Shown: positions 57,837-64,000 of the stretch, one piece after another | How positions within the stretch are numbered: the stretch's first letter is position 1 | How the letters are laid out: each line of letters opens with the position of its first letter | Source of the DNA: Imperialibacter roseus | GTDB taxonomy: Bacteria; Bacteroidota; Bacteroidia; Cytophagales; Cyclobacteriaceae | Assembly (NCBI RefSeq): GCF_032999765.1 | Contig: NZ_CP136051.1 | Span: forward strand, 4,854,501-4,918,500 | Reading direction: 5' to 3' | Length of the DNA stretch: 64,000 nucleotides | Program-made: the position numbers and the translations under genes | The notes under the pieces: generated by a model | What the model saw: only the letters and a program-made list of their open reading frames with translations | The model's database searches: none | Told to the model about the DNA's origin: nothing

Positions 57837-58907
57837 ATGGAAGTTGATTTTCTTATTATTGGCCAGGGACTGGCCGGCACCACGCTGGCATTTGAACTGC
57901 TGGACAAAGGTAAGAAAGTAATGGTGATGGCAGACTCAAAGCAGCCATGTGCTTCCAAAGTGGCAGCGGGACTTTACAATCCCATAACAGGCAACAGGCT
58001 GGTAAAAACATGGAAAGCAGATTCACTTTTTGAAATCGTCGAGCCCTATTATCAAAGCCTGGAGTCGATGCTCGACGCAAAGTTTGTTCACCCAATCGGT
58101 ATCTACAGGCCTTTTACCTCCATCGATGAGCAAAATGACTGGATGGCCAAGTCAGCCGATCCACAGTTCTCAGCCTACGTTGCCAAAGTGACCAGCCATC
58201 CTCACGACTCTCATTTGTTTCACGATCCATACGGCGGGGTTCATCTCAGGAAGGCTGGATTCATCGATACCACAATATTTTTGGAGGCTTCAAAAAAATA
58301 CCTGGAAGCTAAAGGGTGTTTTACCGAAGAAATGTTTCATGAAGACAACCTTTCTATTGCAAACACTAGTATAAGTTATAAAGGCCTGAAGGCAAACAAT
58401 TTGGTTTTGGCGCAGGGAGTTGGGGCACAACATGGGAATTTGTTCTCATGGTTGCCACTGCATGAGCTAAAGGGGGAAATTCTCGAAGTCAGCACCTCCC
58501 TTGGCAGCAACACTATTTTTAACAGGGGTTGTTTCATGCTACCAGCAGGTAATGAACGTTGGAGAGTGGGGTCGACTTACAATTGGCGGCAACCGGATTA
58601 TTTGCCGACTGAACAAGGAAAAAAGGAGATATTGGAAAAGTTGAACTACTTATACAAAGGGAGCGTTGAAATAACCAATCACATGGTGGGGATAAGACCC
58701 TCTACCAAAGACAGGCGTCCTTTTTTAGGAAAACATCCTGCTCATGAAAACATTCATATTTTCAATGGGTTAGGAACAAAAGGCGTATCTTTAAGTCCCT
58801 TTTTTGCCAGGGAAATGGCAGACTACCTTGTCGGCCAAAAACCATTGAGCAAGGAAGTCAGTATTGAAAGATATTTTTCTTTATATTTTGAGAGAAATGT
58901 AGGATGA
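57837..58907 (+). CDS. DAO-family FAD-dependent oxidoreductase
   Basis: 356 aa from ATG 57837. FAD motif at the N-terminus (DFLIIGQGLAGTTLAFELLDKGKKVMVMA), then SKVAAGLYNPITGNRLVKTW, HELKGEILEVS, GIRPSTKDRRPFLGKHP and FNGLGTKGVSLSPFFAREM. This is the D-amino acid oxidase/glycine oxidase superfamily, in a subgroup common next to outer-membrane genes in Bacteroidota. It resembles the FAD module of MnmC, but no methyltransferase part is present. Substrate unknown. Its stop overlaps the next gene's first ATG. Confidence 0.82.
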   Translation: MEVDFLIIGQGLAGTTLAFELLDKGKKVMVMADSKQPCASKVAAGLYNPITGNRLVKTWKADSLFEIVEPYYQSLESMLDAKFVHPIGIYRPFTSIDEQNDWMAKSADPQFSAYVAKVTSHPHDSHLFHDPYGGVHLRKAGFIDTTIFLEASKKYLEAKGCFTEEMFHEDNLSIANTSISYKGLKANNLVLAQGVGAQHGNLFSWLPLHELKGEILEVSTSLGSNTIFNRGCFMLPAGNERWRVGSTYNWRQPDYLPTEQGKKEILEKLNYLYKGSVEITNHMVGIRPSTKDRRPFLGKHPAHENIHIFNGLGTKGVSLSPFFAREMADYLVGQKPLSKEVSIERYFSLYFERNVG

Positions 58908-61900
58908 TGAACAGGCAACTGGAGCGTTATTGGAAAACTGGCTTATTAATTGGCTTTATTCTTTTTTGTTCTGATCTGTCGGCCCAGAATATTTCGGGTG
59001 GATTTGGAAAAAACAGGGTTCAGTACAAAAACTTCGAGTGGTTTTTTTACAGCGCCGAAAATTTTGATATTTATTTCTACCAGGGTGGTGAAGACTACGC
59101 CAAGGCAGCTGCGGAGTTTCTCGAAGTTGAGTTCGACAAGCTTACCGACATTCTTGGCTATGCCCCGTATGCTAAAACAAAAATTTTCCTCTACAATTCA
59201 GTAGCCGACCTTCAGCAAAGCAATATTGGCGTCAACGATGAGACGTTTGCCGTAGGCGGAAAAACCAATTTCATAAAACTACAAGTAGAAGTTGCTTACC
59301 CTGGCACCATGCTGGGCTTTAAAGAAGAACTGCTGCATCAGATTTCCCGCATGCTCATCAAAGACATGATGTTTGGCGGGAGCCTTACCGACATGTTCCA
59401 AAACACCTATCTGCTCAGCTTGCCCGAGTGGTTTATCGAAGGTGCCGCCATGTATGTGACCAATGGCTGGTCCATCGAAATGGATGACTTCATGCGTGAC
59501 TTCCAACAGAAAAACGGGCGATTCAAGAAGCTGAACAAGTACTCTTACGACCAGGCAGGCCTCATTGGGCAGTCGATTTGGAACTACATAGTAGTAAAAT
59601 ACGGCCGAAGCAATATCTCCAACATCCTGAACCTCACCAGAATCATTCGGAATGAGGAAAACAGTATCGCCAGCACGTTGGGCGTGCCCTTCAAAACCTT
59701 TCTCTCCGACTGGCAAAATTATTACCTGAATGCTAACACAACCATTGAAGGTGAGTACCGGTCGCCTGAAGAAGACAGTTTTATCACTCACCGCAAAAAA
59801 GACAAAGACTTTACCACCGTTTCAATCAGTCCCGACGGCAAGCACCTGTCGTACGTAATCAATGACAACGGTAAATACCGGGTTTTTGTAAAGAATTTGG
59901 AAACTGGAAAATCCACAAGAGTTATGACCGGTGGCTACAGAATGATCAATCAGGATGTAGATTTGAAAGTGCCAATGCTCAACTGGGTGGACAATGTGAC
60001 CCTGGGAATTGTGGATGTCAAGTACGGCCTTTATGAGTACGTGCAGTACGATATCCTAGGCAAATCATTGATCAGAAGGCCGCTGGAAAGGTTTTCGCAG
60101 GTGCACAATATTGCCTTCAATAGCAACGGCAAGCTGGCTGTCATCAGTGGCGACATCAACGGCCAAAACGATCTCTACCTGGTGTCGCTAACCAGAAACG
60201 CCCTAAGGCGCCTTACCAACGACGTGTGGGACGACATTACGCCGAGCTTTCTGCCTGGTACCGATGCCATTGTGTTCAGCAGCAACCGACCAACAGATTC
60301 TCTGAAGTCGGCATCTAAAACTTTAAAAGACCTTCCAAGCCACTACAACCTGTTCCTGTACGACCTTGACACTACCAAAAATGTGGTGGTGAGGCTAACG
60401 AACAACATTAGCAGCAACTACCTTCCCAAGCCGCTTGATACTTACAACATCCTGTACCTAAGCGACCAAAAGGGAATTATTAACCTTTACAGATACAACA
60501 GGGAAGACAGCATTTACAGCCAGGTATCAAACTTCAATACAAGCATCAAGTCGTACGATGTTGATCCGGCGAGCAAGACTTTGACGGCCATTATGCTGAA
60601 CGATGGCGTAGACAAAATTTACAAGACTGAGGGCTTCGACTACCGAACCCCGACCTTTACCCGGCAAACATTACGGCAAGACGTTCAACAGGCTCGCTTT
60701 TTAACGCAGCGGCTAGGAGAACGGAAGGCAGCTCAGCAACAAATAGTGGATAGCGTAAAGAGTGAAAAAGCGGAACAAATCCAAAAAGAGGCTGAGAAAA
60801 AAAGCGTTTTGAATGACCCAGCTCTGGCCGGAAGGTCAGACCTCATTGATACTGAAAATTACCAATTCGACAATGATGTGATTAAGGAAAGGAGTGAGTC
60901 GAGCTCCTTCCTTTCCAACTTCAGGGGCGTGGAGAGAAAAAGCAAAATATTGGGCCCGATTCCTTACGAGCCACGTTTTAGCGCCAACAACGTAACAACC
61001 TCATTTGTCATTGATCCATTGCGAAAGTTTGGCATGCTACTCGAAACCCGCATGAATGACATGACCGAGGATCATCATTTCTATGGCGGAGCACTGGCCA
61101 TTGCCAACCTGAGGCAAGGCGATATTTTTGGCGAGTACCAGTTCCTGAAATACAGAGTCGATTTTAAGATGCGCTATGACAGAAAAGTTATTCGCAGAGA
61201 ATCCAATGGAAATAATCAACTGGAAGCCGCCAACCAAAAATATGTACTTAACACATACACGGTTGGTGCAAGTCTGCCACTGAGCGTATATACACGGATA
61301 GCGTTTCAACCCTTCTTTTCTACCACAAGATTTCTGGAGCTGGACTACCGGACGCTGAGCACCTCTCCACCGAGCTTCCCCACCGACATAAGTACATCTT
61401 ATGCCGGCTTCAAGTCGGAAATAGTGTTTGATAACACGATTTCGCATGGCACAAATATCATTGAGGGGACAAGAGCAAAAGTTGCATTTAACCTCTCGCA
61501 AAACCTGGGCTCTACGGCGCAAAGTTTCAACAACATTGAGGTAGATGTAAGGCACTACCAGAAGATTTACCGGGAGCTGATCTTTGCTACCCGCTTCATG
61601 TATGGAAGATTTTTTGGCAACGATGCCAAAACATACGTTTTGGGCGGTATGGACAACTGGCTTTTCAACAGGACCGACACCACCGGTCAGCGTGACCCTA
61701 TACTACCCATGTATGGAGTAGACAATAGCGACATTCTCTTTTTACGCTACGTCACTAACTTGAGAGGTTTTAATTATAACAAACTAAATGGGAACAATGT
61801 ATTGCTGTTCAATGCAGAGCTTAGATTCCCCGTCGTACGGTTTTTCCACCGGGGCCCTATTTCATCTAACTTTCTCAGAAACCTTCAATTTACTTCTTTC

Positions 61901-62158
61901 TACGACCTTGGCTCAGCCTGGACCGGTGCCTCTCCCTTTAACGAAGACAATAACGTAAACACTATTACGTACAAGGTTCCCGGATCTCCATTCCAGGCAG
62001 TCATCCGTAATTCGAAATCAGCATGGCTGGCCAGCTACGGATTTGGTGTGAGAACCTACCTGCTGGGGTACTACATTAAGCTTGATATGGCTTACCCTAT
62101 TGAAGACTACGAAGTTCAGAGGAAGAGATTTTACCTTACACTCGGATTCGACTTTTAA
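58904..62158 (+). CDS. Peptidase-MA-like / beta-propeller / outer-membrane barrel fusion protein
   Basis: 1084 aa (ATG 58904 or the next codon) with a signal peptide (TGLLIGFILFCSDLSAQ). Residues 30-280 resemble a gluzincin (peptidase MA) domain, with LPEWFIEGAAMYV as usual, but the HExxH site reads LLHQISR, so it is probably inactive. Residues 290-600 are TolB-like propeller blades (VSISPDGKHLSYV, IVFSSNRPTDSL). The C-terminal 370 residues look like a BamA/Omp85-type surface barrel (GTNIIEGTRAKVAFNLSQNL, YVLGGMDNWLF, YVTNLRGFNYNKLNGNNVLLFNAELRFPV). It sits at the outer membrane. Function unknown. Co-transcribed with the DAO gene. Confidence 0.75.
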   Translation: MMNRQLERYWKTGLLIGFILFCSDLSAQNISGGFGKNRVQYKNFEWFFYSAENFDIYFYQGGEDYAKAAAEFLEVEFDKLTDILGYAPYAKTKIFLYNSVADLQQSNIGVNDETFAVGGKTNFIKLQVEVAYPGTMLGFKEELLHQISRMLIKDMMFGGSLTDMFQNTYLLSLPEWFIEGAAMYVTNGWSIEMDDFMRDFQQKNGRFKKLNKYSYDQAGLIGQSIWNYIVVKYGRSNISNILNLTRIIRNEENSIASTLGVPFKTFLSDWQNYYLNANTTIEGEYRSPEEDSFITHRKKDKDFTTVSISPDGKHLSYVINDNGKYRVFVKNLETGKSTRVMTGGYRMINQDVDLKVPMLNWVDNVTLGIVDVKYGLYEYVQYDILGKSLIRRPLERFSQVHNIAFNSNGKLAVISGDINGQNDLYLVSLTRNALRRLTNDVWDDITPSFLPGTDAIVFSSNRPTDSLKSASKTLKDLPSHYNLFLYDLDTTKNVVVRLTNNISSNYLPKPLDTYNILYLSDQKGIINLYRYNREDSIYSQVSNFNTSIKSYDVDPASKTLTAIMLNDGVDKIYKTEGFDYRTPTFTRQTLRQDVQQARFLTQRLGERKAAQQQIVDSVKSEKAEQIQKEAEKKSVLNDPALAGRSDLIDTENYQFDNDVIKERSESSSFLSNFRGVERKSKILGPIPYEPRFSANNVTTSFVIDPLRKFGMLLETRMNDMTEDHHFYGGALAIANLRQGDIFGEYQFLKYRVDFKMRYDRKVIRRESNGNNQLEAANQKYVLNTYTVGASLPLSVYTRIAFQPFFSTTRFLELDYRTLSTSPPSFPTDISTSYAGFKSEIVFDNTISHGTNIIEGTRAKVAFNLSQNLGSTAQSFNNIEVDVRHYQKIYRELIFATRFMYGRFFGNDAKTYVLGGMDNWLFNRTDTTGQRDPILPMYGVDNSDILFLRYVTNLRGFNYNKLNGNNVLLFNAELRFPVVRFFHRGPISSNFLRNLQFTSFYDLGSAWTGASPFNEDNNVNTITYKVPGSPFQAVIRNSKSAWLASYGFGVRTYLLGYYIKLDMAYPIEDYEVQRKRFYLTLGFDF

Positions 62159-62203
62159 AAAGCTAAAAGCTTACCATTTTAGATAATTGTCATAAATTTC
62201 GGG

Positions 62204-63082
62204 ATGATAAAATCCATGACCGGGTACGGAAGTGCCTCCTTTGAAAACAGCGAGTGTAAGCTATCCATCGAAGTAAAAACACTTAATTCTAAATTTCTGG
62301 ATTTATCGCTAAAGCTTCCAAAGGCTATTCAGGAGTACGAAATGGAGGTGAAGACTTTAATTTCAGAAATCCTCATCAGAGGGAAAGTCAACATCAACTT
62401 TGATTACGAAGAGAACAAAAAGGAAGAGGTTCGTTACTCTGTAAACAGTGTTTTCTTCGAACAATACTTCCAGCAGTTAAAGAGCATTTCAGCAAATCTG
62501 GTTGTTTCTGATGAGTCACTTTTCAGGCAAACTATGCAGATGCCTGAGGTGTTGCAGCAAAAGGAAGATACAGAAGATGCAAGGATTTCATTGGAAGAAG
62601 TTCTTCAAACAATGAGAAAGGCCCTTGAGGCCTGCGATAAATTCAGGGACAGAGAGGGTGAAGTGCTCTATGGCAACTTCGTATCGTACATCGGCGTCAT
62701 CCGTCACAACCTTGCCGAAGTAGCTAAAAGAGACCCTGAACGAATCAAGGGGATCAAGGAAAGAATTGAAAAGAACCTCATTGACGTGGTAGGCAAGGAA
62801 AAGGTGGACCAAAATCGCTTCGAGCAGGAATTGATCTACTACATAGAAAAGCTCGATATAGCCGAGGAAAAAGTCAGGCTGGAGAGTCACCTCAACTTTT
62901 TTATTGAAGCACTTGGCAGCCCAGATTCGAACGGTAAAAAGCTGGCCTTCATTTCACAGGAGATCGGCAGAGAGATAAATACTATCGGTTCCAAAGCCAA
63001 CGATGCCATCGTGCAACGGCTTGTAATAGAAATGAAAGAAGAGCTGGAGAAAATCAAAGAACAGCTTCTTAATATTCTCTAG
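62204..63082 (+). CDS. yicC: YicC-family protein (stress-induced endoribonuclease family)
   Basis: 292 aa. The N-terminus MIKSMTGYGSASFENSECKLSIEVKTLNSKFLDLSLKLP and the C-terminus RLESHLNFFIEALGSPDSNGKKLAFISQEIGREINTIGSKANDAIVQRLVIEMKEELEKIKEQLLNIL define the YicC/YloC family (with DUF1732). E. coli YicC acts on the small RNA RyhB as an RNA-processing factor. The protein is cytoplasmic and of the usual length. It starts 45 bases after the barrel fusion gene and converges on the TonB-family gene. Confidence 0.92.
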   Translation: MIKSMTGYGSASFENSECKLSIEVKTLNSKFLDLSLKLPKAIQEYEMEVKTLISEILIRGKVNINFDYEENKKEEVRYSVNSVFFEQYFQQLKSISANLVVSDESLFRQTMQMPEVLQQKEDTEDARISLEEVLQTMRKALEACDKFRDREGEVLYGNFVSYIGVIRHNLAEVAKRDPERIKGIKERIEKNLIDVVGKEKVDQNRFEQELIYYIEKLDIAEEKVRLESHLNFFIEALGSPDSNGKKLAFISQEIGREINTIGSKANDAIVQRLVIEMKEELEKIKEQLLNIL

Positions 63083-63096
63083 CTCTCTTGCGGGTT

Positions 63097-63936
63097 TTAC
63101 TGCCCGAGACTAAAAAAGATGGGTATAGTCATCCGAACCTTCACGGGCAAGCCACGCTGCTTTCCAGGGTTCCAGGGTGGCGCCCCGGAAAGCACCCGAA
63201 CTGCCTCTTCATCGCAGCCACCGCCAATACCTTTAGCCACCTCAATATTGCTGATCGACCCGTCTTTCTCCACAACAAATTGGAGGTAAACCCGACCTGA
63301 AATGTTCATTTTTCTGGCATTCTGGGGATAAACCAGGTTTTCTCCCAAATACTTGTAAAACGCCTGCATGCCACCTTTTGGCTCGGGCTTGTTTTCCACA
63401 ATGACAAATATTTCCTCGGCCTCCTCTTCGGGCAGCTCATCCATCACCGCTGGCAGAGGATCAGTGATCCGCATGTCCTGGGTGATCTCCACATCAAGGT
63501 CGAGATCAATATCCTCAAGCTCAATTTCATCGCTGATCTCAGTGATAACTACCGGCTGGTTTTGTAGCGGAGGAGGTGGGGGAGGTTGGTCAGTTGGTGG
63601 AATTTCTATCAAATCCTCAAATTCATCTCCCGTAAGACAGGACAACTCAATTTGGTCGCCTGAGTCATAGAATTTCCATTCAAATGCTACTATAACAAGC
63701 AATAGCGAAATAGCGAGCCCCAGCACAAAGAAAAGATTGCTCAAATCGTGGTCTCTTAATGCCTTACTCCTTTTGTGGTCCAGTAACTCACCAATCAGGT
63801 TTGCCTGCTTCTGCTTCCTGATAAGGGCATCTGCCTTGGGCGATCTGAGAAAATAGTTTTCGGGGTTATCTACCGTGCCTCGAATGTTGCTGCTTGAATC
63901 ACGGCTTTCTGCGGGTATGGGTTGTGAAATTTTCAT
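63097..63936 (-). CDS. TonB-family energy-transducing protein
   Basis: 279 aa from ATG 63936 (MKISQPIPAESRD); the longer frame starts at TTG. A cytoplasmic N-terminus of about 75 residues is followed by one membrane helix (LSNLFFVLGLAISLLLVIVAFEW), a proline-rich and acidic periplasmic stretch (PPTDQPPPPPPL, then EDIDLDLDVEITQD) and the TonB C-terminal domain (GGMQAFYKYLGENLVYPQNARKM, VYLQFVVEKDGSISNI, VRVLSGAPPWNPGKQRG). It transmits proton-motive force to outer-membrane receptors, such as the SusC-like one in this window. The N-terminal extension before the helix is longer than in classical TonB. Confidence 0.9.
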   Translation of the reverse strand: MKISQPIPAESRDSSSNIRGTVDNPENYFLRSPKADALIRKQKQANLIGELLDHKRSKALRDHDLSNLFFVLGLAISLLLVIVAFEWKFYDSGDQIELSCLTGDEFEDLIEIPPTDQPPPPPPLQNQPVVITEISDEIELEDIDLDLDVEITQDMRITDPLPAVMDELPEEEAEEIFVIVENKPEPKGGMQAFYKYLGENLVYPQNARKMNISGRVYLQFVVEKDGSISNIEVAKGIGGGCDEEAVRVLSGAPPWNPGKQRGLPVKVRMTIPIFFSLGQ

Positions 63937-63938
63937 GG

Positions 63939-63986
63939 CTTTGGGTATTAAATTGATTGGCCATTCGCCAAACTTCAATACCAAAG
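63939..63986. repeat. Inverted repeat upstream of the TonB-family gene
   Basis: CTTTGGGTATT (63939-63949) pairs with AATACCAAAG (63977-63986) with one bulged base, enclosing a second hairpin TTGGC-CATTC-GCCAA (63957-63971). It lies immediately before the TonB-family ATG and could be a leader structure or the end of the next gene's transcript. Confidence 0.4.
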
Positions 63987-64000
63987 TCCTCCATTTTCAG

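Overview
The window looks like chromosome of a Bacteroidota bacterium, most likely of the order Cytophagales. Pointers to this are a SusC/SusD pair, the type IX secretion genes porU and porV, a TonB-family protein with the usual Bacteroidota C-terminus, many signal-peptide lipoproteins, and promoters of the Bacteroidota type (TTTG, 19-20 bases, TAnnTTTG), clearest in front of tRNA-Leu. Genus and species cannot be read from the sequence.

Layout. 1-121 is the tail of a DHFR/RibD-like gene, followed by a strong terminator. 220-5418 (minus) is a TetR - ABC - HlyD - TolC export operon whose ATPase motifs are degenerate. 5599-7852 is an egtB-egtD pair for ergothioneine synthesis. 7926-8009 is tRNA-Leu(GAG). 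8096-12613 holds an M42 aminopeptidase, a carboxypeptidase-regulatory-like protein, an ArsN2-like acetyltransferase, a kelch lipoprotein, and an ECF sigma factor with a membrane partner. 12630-15728 (minus) is a two-component pair: a cNMP-domain histidine kinase and a response regulator fused to a thioredoxin-reductase-like enzyme without its CxxC. 15786-26758 holds a GH63-like glycosidase, a CPA2 antiporter, two DUF1080 proteins, an M24 peptidase, a putative outer-membrane barrel and a sulfatase.

26822-35105 is an accessory patch. It contains two REP-associated (Y1) transposases, each bracketed by its own palindromes, a Xre/RES toxin-antitoxin pair whose 3' end has been duplicated, a ParE-type toxin-antitoxin pair, small orphan genes, and a large secreted TIM-barrel + FGE-fold fusion.

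35121-50303 is the most interesting part. A SusC-SusD operon carries three exported phosphohydrolases. Divergent from it are a Xre-cupin regulator, a TIGR03364-type FAD oxidoreductase and an MFS transporter. Facing these are a PhnZ-type oxygenase and a phosphonatase-like HAD hydrolase. Together they look like one organophosphorus/phosphonate scavenging island: outer-membrane uptake, periplasmic ester cleavage, inner-membrane import, and C-P bond breakage in the cytoplasm. No CAZyme is present in it, and no PhnY, PhnW or C-P lyase is seen.

50414-64000 is core-like: an inactive M16 homologue, porV and porU, pssA, an MBL hydrolase, a DAO-family oxidoreductase, a peptidase/propeller/barrel fusion protein, yicC, and a TonB-family protein.
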